Below, one piece after another: positions 18,992 to 27,530 of a stretch of DNA of 64,000 nt. The translations under genes were made by a program, and so were the position numbers. The number at the start of each line of letters is the position of its first letter. Positions within the stretch are counted from its first letter, which is position 1. The DNA is taken from the NCBI RefSeq assembly GCF_014653945.1, contig NZ_BNAU01000001.1, forward strand, positions 806,001-870,000, read 5' to 3'. The notes beneath the pieces were generated by a model. The model made no database searches. It was not told where the DNA came from and saw only the letters and a list, made by a program, of their open reading frames with translations. Source of the DNA: Amycolatopsis deserti. GTDB lineage: Bacteria > Actinomycetota > Actinomycetes > Mycobacteriales > Pseudonocardiaceae.

Positions 18992-19692
18992 GCACCTTTG
19001 TCCTCCTGCACGGGGCCTGGCACGGCGGGTGGGTGTGGCAGCGCGTGGCACCGCTGCTGCGCGACGCGGGGCACGAGGTGCACGCGCCGACGCTCACCGG
19101 CCTGTCCGACCGGGCCCACACCCTGCACCCCGCTGTCGGGCTGAGCACCCACATCCAGGACGTCGCGGCCCTGATCGAGGCGCACGACGCCCGCGACGTC
19201 GTGCTGGTCGGGCACAGCTACGCCGGCCAGGTCGTCACCGGCGTCGCCGACCGCGTCCCCGAGCAGATCGCGCGACGGATCTACCTGGACGCCTTCGTCG
19301 GCGACGACGGCGACGCCGCCATCGACCTCCAGCCCGAGAAAATCGCCGGGCACTACCGGGAGTCGGTGGCCGGACCGGGCTTCGGCTGGCTGATCCCGGT
19401 GCGCTCACTGCAGGTCCTCGGCGTCACCGAGCAGTCCGACGTGGACTGGCTGAGCGCCCGGCTCACCCCGCACCCCTGGCTCACCTATACCGAACCGCTC
19501 CGGCTGACCGGAGCCGTCGACGAGGTGCCGGCCGCGTTCATCGAGTGCACGGACTGGATGCGGGTGTTCCGGACCCACGCCGAACGCGCCGCCGCCCGCG
19601 GCTGGCCAGTGCACACCATCCCCACCGGGCACGAGGCCATGGTCACCGCACCAAAGGAACTGGCCGAGTTGTTGCTGGCCGTCGCCGGCTGA
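18988..19692 (+). CDS. Alpha/beta hydrolase of the methylesterase-like group
   Basis: 234 residues. Oxyanion region LLHGAWHGGWVW at residues 6-17, nucleophile Ser77 in GHSYAG, acid near DAFVGDD or ECTDWMRVF, and catalytic His in TGHEAM. This subgroup includes small-ester methylesterases. Start overlaps the ligB stop as ATGA. Because ring opening of 3-O-methylgallate leaves a methyl ester (CHMOD) that must be hydrolysed to 4-oxalomesaconate, this is a natural candidate for that step; that role is inference. Confidence 0.85.
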   Translation: MSTFVLLHGAWHGGWVWQRVAPLLRDAGHEVHAPTLTGLSDRAHTLHPAVGLSTHIQDVAALIEAHDARDVVLVGHSYAGQVVTGVADRVPEQIARRIYLDAFVGDDGDAAIDLQPEKIAGHYRESVAGPGFGWLIPVRSLQVLGVTEQSDVDWLSARLTPHPWLTYTEPLRLTGAVDEVPAAFIECTDWMRVFRTHAERAAARGWPVHTIPTGHEAMVTAPKELAELLLAVAG

Positions 19693-19702
19693 GGAGGACG
19701 CC

Positions 19703-19981
19703 GTGGAATTCCTGGTGCGCACCGAAAACCTGCTGCCGAACGACACGCCGGACGACGTGCGTGAGCAGTTGCGCAAGGGGGAGCGGGAACGCGCGATGCA
19801 GCTGCGCGAGGCGGGCATCCTCAAGCGGCTGTGGCGGGTCCCCGGCCGCAACGCCACCGTCGGGCTCTACGAGGCCGACGACCCCGCCGCGCTGCACGAC
19901 GCCCTGACCTCGCTGCCCATGTGGAAGTGGATGGACGTCACCGTCGAACCGCTCGCCACACACCCGCAGGAACGTTCCTGA
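19703..19981 (+). CDS. Muconolactone delta-isomerase-like small protein
   Basis: 92 residues matching the CatC fold in length and pattern: start MEFLVRTENLLP, then ERERAMQLREAGILKRLWRVPG, GLYEADDPAALHDALTSLP and LATHP at the end. GTG start with GAGGAGG upstream. No muconate cycloisomerase is nearby, so ortho-cleavage is not its obvious role. Sitting right after LigAB and the hydrolase, it may isomerise the ring-fission product (a keto-enol or cis-trans step before GalB). The family call is firm, the role is inference. Confidence 0.8.
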   Translation: MEFLVRTENLLPNDTPDDVREQLRKGERERAMQLREAGILKRLWRVPGRNATVGLYEADDPAALHDALTSLPMWKWMDVTVEPLATHPQERS

Positions 19982-20018
19982 TCCCATCCGGTTCACCGCT
20001 CAACGAGGAGCTCGAAGC

Positions 20019-21374
20019 ATGTCCCTCCCCGGTACCCCACCCGCGCACAAGGCCAGGACGGTCGCGCTCGCCAGCTACATCGGCACCACCATCGAGTGGT
20101 ACGACTTCTTCATCTACGGCGTCGCGGCGACCTTGGTGTTCCGCACGCAGTTCTTCCCCGCTTTCTCCGAACTCGGCGGAACGCTGGCCGCGCTCGGCAC
20201 GTTCGCCGTCGGGTTCATCGCCCGCCCCATCGGTGGTGTGGTGATGGGTCACTTCGGTGATCGCGTGGGGCGCAAGTCCATGCTTGTGGTCTCGCTGCTC
20301 ACCATGGGCATCGCCACGACACTGATCGGGCTGATCCCGACCTACGAGACGATCGGGATCTGGGCGCCGATCCTGCTCGTCGTCCTGCGGCTCGCCCAGG
20401 GCGCCGGTGTCGGCGGTGAGTGGGCCGGCGCCGTGTTGATGGCGGTCGAGAACGCGCCACCGAAGCGGAAGTCACTCTACGGCTGCTTCCCGCAGCTCGG
20501 CCTGCCGTCCGGGATCCTGCTGTCACAGCTTGTGTTCCTGGTGCTCACCGGAATCCTGCCCACCGGCGCGTTCGCGGCGTGGGGCTGGCGGATCGCCTTC
20601 CTCGTCAGCGCCGCGCTGATCATCGTGGGCCTGATCATCCGGCTCCGGATCGAGGAGAGCGCCGACTTCGAGCGGATCCGCGAGGCCGGTCAGGTCGAAA
20701 AGCTCCCGATCGTCGAGGTGTTCCGGCGCTCACCGCTGCAGCTGCTGATCGGCAGCCTCGCCTCGATCGCCGCACCGGCACTCGGCTACCTCGTGTCGGT
20801 CTACATGGTCTCCTACGGCACCACCACGTTGAAGCTGCCGACCGCCACGATGCTGTGGATCATCGTCGCGGTGAGTGCCCTGTGGATCGTGATGATGCTC
20901 GGCGCCGGGATGGCCGGGGACCGGGTGGGCCGCAAGGCGACGTTCGTCGCGGGGGCCGTCCTCGCGGTGCTGTGGGCGTTCCCGATGTTCCTCCTGGTCG
21001 ACACCGGTGTGGTAGCCCTGATCGTCGTCGCGCTGGTGGTCATCACCGCGGCCAACGCCATCATGGCGGGTCCGCAGCCCGCGCTGATCACCGAGATGTT
21101 CCCGATCCGGCTGCGCTACAGCGGCGCGTCGTTGTGCTACACCGTCGGCTCGATCCTCGGCGGCGGCATCACACCACTCCTGGCCACTGCGTTGTTCGCC
21201 GAGTTCGGCAGCAGCCTCGCGGTGTCCGGTCTGATCGTGGTGGCCTCACTGATCAGCCTCCTGGCCATCCTCCCCGCGGGACGCCGCATTCTCCGGCCCG
21301 GTGAACCGGTGCCACCCCGCTCCGGCGAGCTCCCGCCGGTGGATCAGGCCGCGGCGCAACCCCTTTCCGACTAG
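20019..21374 (+). CDS. MHS-family MFS transporter
   Basis: 451 residues, about twelve membrane segments. MHS signatures TTIEWYDFFIYG, MGHFGDRVGRKSM, and GVGGEWAGAVLMAVENAP are present. It closes the eleven-gene folC operon and is followed by a bidirectional hairpin terminator. It very likely imports the methoxylated aromatic acid consumed by the operon. A closely similar transporter lies at 45198, an MHS paralogue with nearly the same loop sequences. Confidence 0.9.
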   Translation: MSLPGTPPAHKARTVALASYIGTTIEWYDFFIYGVAATLVFRTQFFPAFSELGGTLAALGTFAVGFIARPIGGVVMGHFGDRVGRKSMLVVSLLTMGIATTLIGLIPTYETIGIWAPILLVVLRLAQGAGVGGEWAGAVLMAVENAPPKRKSLYGCFPQLGLPSGILLSQLVFLVLTGILPTGAFAAWGWRIAFLVSAALIIVGLIIRLRIEESADFERIREAGQVEKLPIVEVFRRSPLQLLIGSLASIAAPALGYLVSVYMVSYGTTTLKLPTATMLWIIVAVSALWIVMMLGAGMAGDRVGRKATFVAGAVLAVLWAFPMFLLVDTGVVALIVVALVVITAANAIMAGPQPALITEMFPIRLRYSGASLCYTVGSILGGGITPLLATALFAEFGSSLAVSGLIVVASLISLLAILPAGRRILRPGEPVPPRSGELPPVDQAAAQPLSD

Positions 21375-21390
21375 CGCCGCGTCCTCATCC

Positions 21391-21421
21391 GGAGCCGGCC
21401 GTCCTCGTGGCGGCCGGCTCC
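21391..21421. terminator. Bidirectional hairpin terminator (11-bp stem)
   Basis: GGAGCCGGCCG at 21391-21401 and its complement at 21411-21421 with a nine-base loop. It lies between the stop of the plus-strand transporter (21374) and the stop of the minus-strand response regulator (21440), so it can end both transcripts. Confidence 0.8.
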
Positions 21422-21439
21422 TCCGCTTTCAGCTCCCGT

Positions 21440-22111
21440 TCAGGTCTGGGGAGGAACCAGGCCTTCGCGCACGGCGACCAGGGCCGCCTGGGTCCGGGAG
21501 GTCAGCTGGAGCTTGCGCAACACGTTGCTGACGTGTGTGCGGGCGGTCCGCTCGCTGATCACCAGCTCGTCGGCGATCGCCTTGTTCGACTTGCCCGTCG
21601 CGACGAGCGCGAGCACCGCTCGCTCCCGTTCGGTCAGAGCGCTCAGCCCGGTGGGCGGGGAGACCATCTCTTGCGTCAGCCGGCGCGCCACCGCCGGGTC
21701 GAGGAACACGTCGTCGCGTGCCGCGGCCTGGATGGCGGCCGCCACCTCGGCCGGTCCCGCGCTCTTGAGCAGGTACCCGGACGCGCCGTTGGCCAGCGCG
21801 GCGTGCACGCGCTCCATCTCACCGAAACTGGTGAGCACCACGACCCGGACACCGGGGTAGGTCTTCGTGATCTTCGCGGTGGCCGCGGAACCGTCCACCT
21901 TCGGCATGAGCAGGTCGAGCAGGACGACGTCGGGCAATTCCCGGTGCGCCGCCATCGTCTCCAGCTTGTCCAGGGCGTCCTGCCCGTCGCCGGCCTCCGC
22001 GACGACCTCCATGTCGTCCAGCACCTCGAGGTAGGCGCGGATGCCCCGGCGAACGACGGCGTGGTCGTCGACGATCAGCACCCGTACCCGCCTGGTCTTG
22101 TGCTCGGTCAC
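21440..22111 (-). CDS. NarL/FixJ-type response regulator
   Basis: 223 residues. Receiver domain at residues 9-125 with acidic pair Asp15/Asp16, phosphoacceptor Asp66 (VVLLDLLMP) and Lys in YLLKSAG; C-terminal LuxR-type HTH from TERERAVLALVATGKSNKAIADEL. GTG at 22111 overlaps the kinase stop as GTGA, so kinase and regulator are translationally coupled. A receiver-only near-copy is at 36507. It is the leading candidate to bind the palindrome at 23847 and related sites. Confidence 0.9.
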   Translation of the reverse strand: MTEHKTRRVRVLIVDDHAVVRRGIRAYLEVLDDMEVVAEAGDGQDALDKLETMAAHRELPDVVLLDLLMPKVDGSAATAKITKTYPGVRVVVLTSFGEMERVHAALANGASGYLLKSAGPAEVAAAIQAAARDDVFLDPAVARRLTQEMVSPPTGLSALTERERAVLALVATGKSNKAIADELVISERTARTHVSNVLRKLQLTSRTQAALVAVREGLVPPQT

Positions 22112-23718
22112 GATGCCCGGCCCTGCTTCCCGGCCGGGTGCGTCCATTCCGGAGTGATCTCCACCGGTGCTCCACGGCCGGCCAACGGGACGCCCACCGC
22201 GAGCGGCACCACGAGCCGGACGATGGTGCCGGAGTTCCTGCGTGGCTTCACCGTGACTGTTCCACCCCATCGTTGTGCCCTTTCCTGCATCGTTTTGAGT
22301 CCGTACCCGGAGTCCGGCCCGGGGGAGTCCTCCCGGGCCTTCGTCACGCCCCGGCCGTCGTCGGCGACGCTGCCGCGCAACTCGTCGTCGCGGACGGCCA
22401 GCCGGATGACGACCTTGCCCGCCTCCGCGTGTTTGACCACGTTGTGGATCGCTTCGGCCACAATCCGGTAGACGTCCTCGGCGAGGTCGCCGTGGAGCGC
22501 GTCGAGGCCCTGTCCGAGGACGAGGCTGAAGCGCAGGCCCGTCCGGTTCGTGGTGCTGTCCACCAGCGCGCGGACCGCCTCCTCCAGGCCACCGAGTTCG
22601 GTGGTCGAGGCGGGCCGCAGCTCGTGCACCATCGCCCTCAGGTCGGTCAGGACGGTCTGCGACAGCAGCCCGACCTCGTCGGCGATGCGCCGCACGGATT
22701 CGGGGGGCAGCGGTTTCCCGCGTTGCGCCAGCACCTCCATGGACTTGGCCTGCATGGAGATGGAGAAAACCTGCTGCACGATCGAGTCGTGCAGATCGCG
22801 GGCCAGCCGTTGCCGTTCCTGCCGGCGTACGACGTCCCGCTCGCGTTGCATGAGCGCGGCGTAGTCCACCGCGATCGAAGCCTGCTCGGCCATCGCCGCC
22901 AGGAATTCCAGCGTCCGTTCTCCGATGACCTGCCCGGGCGCGAAGAACGCGTTGAGCACTCCCGCCGCGCGTCCGCGGATGATCAGGGGCACGCTCGCGA
23001 AGGAGTCCCAGCGCAGCTCGCTCAGGTATTCGTGCAGTGGTTCCCACGCCGGATCGGACCGGATCGTGTCCCAGCGGTGGGCGACCACCACCGGTTCGCT
23101 CTCCTGCAGTGCATCGAGCATCTTGAGCGCCGCGCCGCGCTCCCGGCATTCGATCAGCCGGTCGAAGAAGTCGGGCCAGTGCCGGAATCCGGCCGACCCC
23201 ATGATCCGCAGGCCGCGTCCGCTGTCGTCGACGGTGAGGATTTGCACGCCCGCCAGTGCGTCCGTTTGGAGCACCTCACGGGCGAGCGCGTCCAGCGTGG
23301 CCGGCAGCGAGCCCTGCGACGCGAGGTTGGCGGCGGTCCGGGCGACGGCGGCGACCCGGCGCTGGCGGTGCCGCTCCTCGGTGACGTCCCGGAAGGCCAC
23401 CACAGTCCAGGCGGGATCGCTGGTCGTGCGCTGGACCCGGTAGGCGAACTCGCGGCGCGTGCCGGAGGGCTGCGTCCAGGTGGTCACCTGCTCCCGGGAG
23501 ACGTCGTCGAACAGGCCGGCCGGCTCGGCGGCCACGGTCTGGGCCAGCGGGAACGGTGCGGTGGTCCCGGCGAGGTCCTCCCCGGGCTCGCCGCACAGGC
23601 GAGAGCCGGCCTTGTTGACGCTGACGAAGCGACCCGCGCTGTCGACCACGGCGAGGCCGTCCGGCGCGTCGAGGGCCATTGCGGCCCAAAACTCGCCGGT
23701 GTCGAAGTCGCCGGACAT
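22108..23718 (-). CDS. Soluble sensor histidine kinase (PAS-GAF-HisKA_3-HATPase)
   Basis: 536 residues with no membrane segment. PAS-like domain ~10-115 (DAPDGLAVVDSAGRFVSVNK), GAF-like domain ~130-290, dimerisation domain with phospho-His310 in ARDLHDSIVQQ, and the ATPase domain ~410-515 with NVVKHA, DDGRG and GYGLKTM. ATG at 23718 with AGGAGG upstream was chosen over longer frames. The cytosolic layout suggests it senses an intracellular ligand, possibly an aromatic intermediate, or redox state. It forms an operon with the NarL-type regulator; a perfect palindrome lies 130 bases upstream. Confidence 0.9.
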   Translation of the reverse strand: MSGDFDTGEFWAAMALDAPDGLAVVDSAGRFVSVNKAGSRLCGEPGEDLAGTTAPFPLAQTVAAEPAGLFDDVSREQVTTWTQPSGTRREFAYRVQRTTSDPAWTVVAFRDVTEERHRQRRVAAVARTAANLASQGSLPATLDALAREVLQTDALAGVQILTVDDSGRGLRIMGSAGFRHWPDFFDRLIECRERGAALKMLDALQESEPVVVAHRWDTIRSDPAWEPLHEYLSELRWDSFASVPLIIRGRAAGVLNAFFAPGQVIGERTLEFLAAMAEQASIAVDYAALMQRERDVVRRQERQRLARDLHDSIVQQVFSISMQAKSMEVLAQRGKPLPPESVRRIADEVGLLSQTVLTDLRAMVHELRPASTTELGGLEEAVRALVDSTTNRTGLRFSLVLGQGLDALHGDLAEDVYRIVAEAIHNVVKHAEAGKVVIRLAVRDDELRGSVADDGRGVTKAREDSPGPDSGYGLKTMQERAQRWGGTVTVKPRRNSGTIVRLVVPLAVGVPLAGRGAPVEITPEWTHPAGKQGRAS

Positions 23719-23846
23719 GGCAGACCTCCTCAGCGTCGGCTGTGATGTGAGCATCGAACAGCGCTCGGAACGGTGTGACCTCAGGATGCACGTCCGGTGG
23801 TCCGAAAGCACGCTCGGTGTGCGACATCCGCCGGGATCGGACCGGA

Positions 23847-23866
23847 TCTACGTCATCTGACGTAGA
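23847..23866. promoter_or_regulatory. Perfect palindrome TCTACGTCATCTGACGTAGA
   Basis: Two nine-base arms (TCTACGTCA and TGACGTAGA) around a two-base centre, 130 bases upstream of the kinase-regulator operon and just past the start-distal end of the LuxR-ATPase gene. This is the best copy of a motif also seen at 11085, 26296, 36466 and 37031. The place and symmetry fit a site for a dimeric regulator, with autoregulation of the two-component system. Confidence 0.65.
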
Positions 23867-23900
23867 CCGGCATCGGCCGGACCGTCGGGGCTCCGTGCCC

Positions 23901-26219
23901 TCATGACTCGGGGTCATGCTGGGCCATCCACACCGCGACCTGTGCGCGCGTGGTCACGCCTATTTTGTCGAACACACGCTCGACATGCCCTTCCACGGTG
24001 CGTGGCGACAGCACGAGTTCGGTGGCGATGGCTTTGTTCGTCAGGCCCTTGGTGATCAGGCGTGCGACCTGGCGCTCCCGGCGCGTCAGCTTCGGTGTGT
24101 CCGTTCCAGCGCCGCCGGCCGCCACGGCGACCTCCGTGCGCAGGCCGAGCGCGTCACGCGGGTCGCGCTTGCCCTCCTCGAACATGCTGCGGAAGCGCGC
24201 ATCACCCAGGTGGGCGATGGCCTCTTCGCGGGCCCTGGAGGAGTAGCGCGAGAAGATCGGGCCGAATGCGTCGATCGTGCTCCCGAGGGACTGCCACACG
24301 CCCGATGCGGCACCCAGCAGACGAGCTGCGGTGTCGTGGTTCGACCGGGAACCGGCTATCCACGCGAGCAGCTCGATGCCCAGGACCGTGCTCACGTAGT
24401 TCGCGTTCGGGGTCAGCGTGAGCGCCTCGCGGACCAGGTCAGGGGCTGCACCGCCCTTGTCACCCGCGACCCACTGGTCGAACCCACAGGCCCACATCGC
24501 CTCTGAACGCGCCCACGTCTCGCCCCGCTCCTCGGCCAGGCGGATCGCCTCGGCGCAAGCGGCCTGCGCGCGGGCGCTGTCCTCGCAATGCGAGACAGCC
24601 ACGCTGTACTGGAACAGACCCCACAGCAGTGCCGGCGTATCCCCCTGCTGCCGCATCAGGTCGAGGCCGGGCTCGAAGTGGCGGGCCGCCTCCCCGGGAT
24701 CGCCGGCGAACAGCGCAGCCGTTCCCGACAGGATCAGGACGTAGGCGCGCAAGTGGTCGTCGTCATGACGTTCCGCGATCTGCGAACACTCGTCCAGCCA
24801 CTTCACGGCCGCGTCGCGGTCGCCCTGGAGCAGCGCGATCCAGGCGGCGACCCACAGGGCGTGCCCGCGTACCGGGGCCGGCTCGCGTGAGGCCGCCAGG
24901 ACCTGGTCGAAAAGCCGCCTCCCGGTCGCAAGGAACCCCCCGAGCGTCCAGTGGTAGCGCAGCGCCGACATCAGCGCCAGCGCGGCGGTCGGTTCCCCTG
25001 GCTCGGCCAGGGACCAGTCGAGTGCCGCCAGGAGGTTGTCCCGCTCGACGCGGAGGAGGGTGAGGGTCTCGGCCTGCCCAGGGCCGCACCACGTGTCGCA
25101 GCTGTGCTGGGCGAGGCGGAGGTAGTAGTCGCGGTGCCGTCGCCGGAGGGCGGGCTCCTGCCCGTCGCGTGCCAGCAGCTCCCGCCCGTACTGCCGGATC
25201 GTCTCCAGCAGCCGGTAGCGGGCTCGGGGACTGTCGGGCCGGGCCGCGACGACGGACTTGGCGACGAGGTCGTCGAGCAGGTCGAGAACGGCGGGCGCAT
25301 CGATCCCCGACCCCGAGCAGATGCCCTCCACGGCGGCGAGATCGAACTCGCCGGGGAACACCGAGAGCCGGGCCCACAAGGTGCGCTCCGGTTCGGTGCA
25401 CAAGTCGTAGCTCCAGTCCATCAGCGCACGCAGGGTCTGCTGACGGGACAGGGCAGCCGGGTTACCGCGGGCCAGCAGATGGAACCGGTCGTCCAGCCGG
25501 TCGGCGACCTGCTCCACCGACAACGACCGCAGCCGGGTCGCGGCGAGCTCGATCGCAAGCGGAAGCCCGTCGAGGCGGGCACACAGGCGAGCGACCGCGC
25601 CGCTGTTCGCCTCGGTCAGCTCGAACTCCGGCCGTACCGCGGATGCCCGGTCGACCAGCAGGGCCACCGCCTCGTACCGGGCCAGCAGATCGGTGGGCGG
25701 CAGCGTGCCGGGGGCGGGCACCGGCAGGGGATCGACCACCAGGATCTGCTCGCCCGGGATGCCCAGTGGTTGCCGGCTGGTCGCCAGAACCCGGAGCCCG
25801 GGAGCGCGGCGCAGCAGGCAGTCGACGAGTCCGGCGCACGCGACGACCAGGTGCTCGCAGTTGTCGAGGATCATCAGCAGGTGCCGGTCGGCGAGGTGGC
25901 CGGCGAGCTGCTCCTTGGCAAGCCGGGTGGACTGCTCCTTGACGCCCAGCGCGGCGGCGACGGCGTCCGCGAGCCGCGCCGGGTCCTCAAGCGCGGCCAG
26001 GTCGACCAGCCACACCCCGTCGGGAAACGCACGCCGGGCGAGTATTCCGGCCTGGACGGACAGGCGGGTCTTGCCCACGCCGCCGGGCCCGGTCAGCGTG
26101 AGCAGGCGGGAAGCCTCCATCCGCCGCTTGACCTCGGCCAGTTCCCGCTGCCTGCCCACGAAGCTGCTCGCCAGGCTGGGCAGGTTGCCGGTGGGCCGCG
26201 ATGCCCTCTGCTCGTCCAT
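23901..26219 (-). CDS. Large LuxR-family ATPase regulator (NB-ARC/AAA plus LuxR HTH)
   Basis: 772 residues. The N-terminal ATPase domain has the P-loop GPGGVGKTRL and Walker B region LLMILDNCEHL, followed by winged-helix and TPR-like helical repeats (residues ~330-690), then a C-terminal LuxR HTH (TRRERQVARLITKGLTNKAIATEL). Start ATG at 26219 follows a longer frame whose first 50 residues look non-coding. Such regulators are ATP-dependent activators that bind small-molecule effectors. It lies between the two-component system and the reductase/P450 operon and may coregulate them. Confidence 0.87.
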   Translation of the reverse strand: MDEQRASRPTGNLPSLASSFVGRQRELAEVKRRMEASRLLTLTGPGGVGKTRLSVQAGILARRAFPDGVWLVDLAALEDPARLADAVAAALGVKEQSTRLAKEQLAGHLADRHLLMILDNCEHLVVACAGLVDCLLRRAPGLRVLATSRQPLGIPGEQILVVDPLPVPAPGTLPPTDLLARYEAVALLVDRASAVRPEFELTEANSGAVARLCARLDGLPLAIELAATRLRSLSVEQVADRLDDRFHLLARGNPAALSRQQTLRALMDWSYDLCTEPERTLWARLSVFPGEFDLAAVEGICSGSGIDAPAVLDLLDDLVAKSVVAARPDSPRARYRLLETIRQYGRELLARDGQEPALRRRHRDYYLRLAQHSCDTWCGPGQAETLTLLRVERDNLLAALDWSLAEPGEPTAALALMSALRYHWTLGGFLATGRRLFDQVLAASREPAPVRGHALWVAAWIALLQGDRDAAVKWLDECSQIAERHDDDHLRAYVLILSGTAALFAGDPGEAARHFEPGLDLMRQQGDTPALLWGLFQYSVAVSHCEDSARAQAACAEAIRLAEERGETWARSEAMWACGFDQWVAGDKGGAAPDLVREALTLTPNANYVSTVLGIELLAWIAGSRSNHDTAARLLGAASGVWQSLGSTIDAFGPIFSRYSSRAREEAIAHLGDARFRSMFEEGKRDPRDALGLRTEVAVAAGGAGTDTPKLTRRERQVARLITKGLTNKAIATELVLSPRTVEGHVERVFDKIGVTTRAQVAVWMAQHDPES

Positions 26220-26295
26220 GAGAGTGCTAGCTTGACATCCTGCGGCGCGATGTTCGAGTCCCGCAGCCCGGTGGCGGGTGCTTCGCCGCCCATTC

Positions 26296-26313
26296 GGGAC
26301 GAATGACGTATCC
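26296..26313. promoter_or_regulatory. CTACGTCA-type motif, inverted copy
   Basis: On the minus strand this reads GGATACGTCATTCGTCCC, close to the cores at 11085 and 37031 (TACGTCATT plus a GTC half). It lies between the minus-strand LuxR-ATPase gene (start 26219) and the plus-strand reductase (start 26461). It is the weakest of the copies, because the first base of the core differs and the right arm is partial. Confidence 0.4.
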
Positions 26314-26460
26314 CCTTCTACGGCCTCCTGCCGGGCACGTCCGGTCATTGCGCGCTTATCCCGGGCCACCCGCGCTCCTTACCGTCGACAGAGGGTCGCC
26401 ACCGTCGCGCCATCTGGTCCCGGTGGCGCTGGCACAGACAGTGGCGAGGAGATGATCGAA

Positions 26461-27420
26461 GTGACGCGGCCAGAAGCGCCTTTCGACGGGCAGGTCGTCG
26501 TACTGACCCGGCGGGTGGAGTCCGAGGGAGTCGTGTCCCTCGAGCTGGGGTTGCCCACCGGTGAGGAACTGCCGGCCTGGGAGCCGGGAGCGCACATCGA
26601 CCTCGTGCTGCCGAACGGGCTCACCCGCCAGTACTCGCTGTGCGGGCAGGTCGAGAATCGCAAGAGTTGGCGTGTCGGCATCCTTCGTGAGCCGGAGAGC
26701 CGCGGCGGCTCGCGGTACATCCACGACGAACTGGCGGAGGGCAGTGAACTCCGTGTTCGCGGACCACGCAACAACTTCCCCCTGCTCGACGCGCCGCGGT
26801 ATGTGTTCATCGGCGGCGGGATCGGCATCACCCCGCTGATCCCGATGATCACGCGGGTGCAGGCCGCTGGTGCCGACTGGACCCTGCACTACGGCGGGCG
26901 CACCCGGGCGACCATGGCATTCCTGGACGAGCTCGAGGCGCACGGGGACCGGGTGCGGGTGTACCCGCAGGACGAACGGGGCCTGCCCGACCTGGACGCG
27001 ATCCTCGGGTCTCCGGCCGAGTCCACACTGGTCTACTGCTGTGGCCCGACCGGGCTGATCGACGCGGTGGAGGCCCGCTGCCAGGCATGGCCCGCGGGCT
27101 CGCTGCAGGTCGAGCGGTTCGCCGCCGTCGCTCCGTCCGGTGACGTGGACGACCAGCCGATCGAGGTCGAGTTGCGCGCCTCCGGGATGACCATCACCGT
27201 GCCCCCCGAACTGTCCGTGCTCGAAGCCGTCGAGAACGTGGGCATCTCCGTCATCAAGTCCTGCGAGGAAGGCATCTGCGGATCGTGCGAGACGGCCGTC
27301 CTCGACGGCGAGGTCGACCACCGCGACTCCCTGCTCACCGAGGACGAGCGCGCCGCCATGGACACCATGATGATCTGCGTGTCCCGGGCCAAGCGCGGCC
27401 GGCTGGTGCTGGATCTGTAA
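26461..27420 (+). CDS. PDR-type ferredoxin/flavin oxidoreductase with C-terminal 2Fe-2S domain
   Basis: 319 residues: flavin domain with RQYSLCG, NAD domain with IGGGIGITPLIPM and CCGPTGLID, then a plant-type 2Fe-2S domain with CEEGICGSCETAVLDG and a distal Cys in MMICVSRAK. This is the architecture of phthalate dioxygenase reductase and VanB, which pass NAD(P)H electrons to an oxygenase. I chose GTG at 26461 because GAGGAG lies nine bases upstream; ATG at 26452 has almost no spacing. First gene of the P450 operon; it may feed the P450 directly or through the ferredoxin. Confidence 0.87.
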   Translation: MTRPEAPFDGQVVVLTRRVESEGVVSLELGLPTGEELPAWEPGAHIDLVLPNGLTRQYSLCGQVENRKSWRVGILREPESRGGSRYIHDELAEGSELRVRGPRNNFPLLDAPRYVFIGGGIGITPLIPMITRVQAAGADWTLHYGGRTRATMAFLDELEAHGDRVRVYPQDERGLPDLDAILGSPAESTLVYCCGPTGLIDAVEARCQAWPAGSLQVERFAAVAPSGDVDDQPIEVELRASGMTITVPPELSVLEAVENVGISVIKSCEEGICGSCETAVLDGEVDHRDSLLTEDERAAMDTMMICVSRAKRGRLVLDL

Positions 27421-27429
27421 CCCGTCCGG

Positions 27430-27480
27430 GGGTGAACCGGGTAGTGCACCCGGGTAGTTCACCCCTACACCCGGGGGTGT
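27430..27480. repeat. Two adjacent inverted repeats between reductase and aldehyde dehydrogenase
   Basis: GGGTGAAC at 27430-27437 pairs with GTTCACCC at 27457-27464, with an inner CGGGT/ACCCG stem; next to it ACACCCGGGGGTGT at 27467-27480 is a self-complementary palindrome. They fill the 110-base gap between two cotranscribed-looking genes. They could form an attenuator, an mRNA processing structure or an operator. Confidence 0.45.
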
Positions 27481-27530
27481 CCCGCTGGGAGGGTCCGCAG
27501 TGACGCGTACCACGACCAAGAGGGACAACG

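Noticed and set aside
19703..19981. Ortho-cleavage (catechol) pathway indicated by the CatC-like gene
   Set aside because: No catA or catB nearby; context is extradiol cleavage, so only the fold is claimed.
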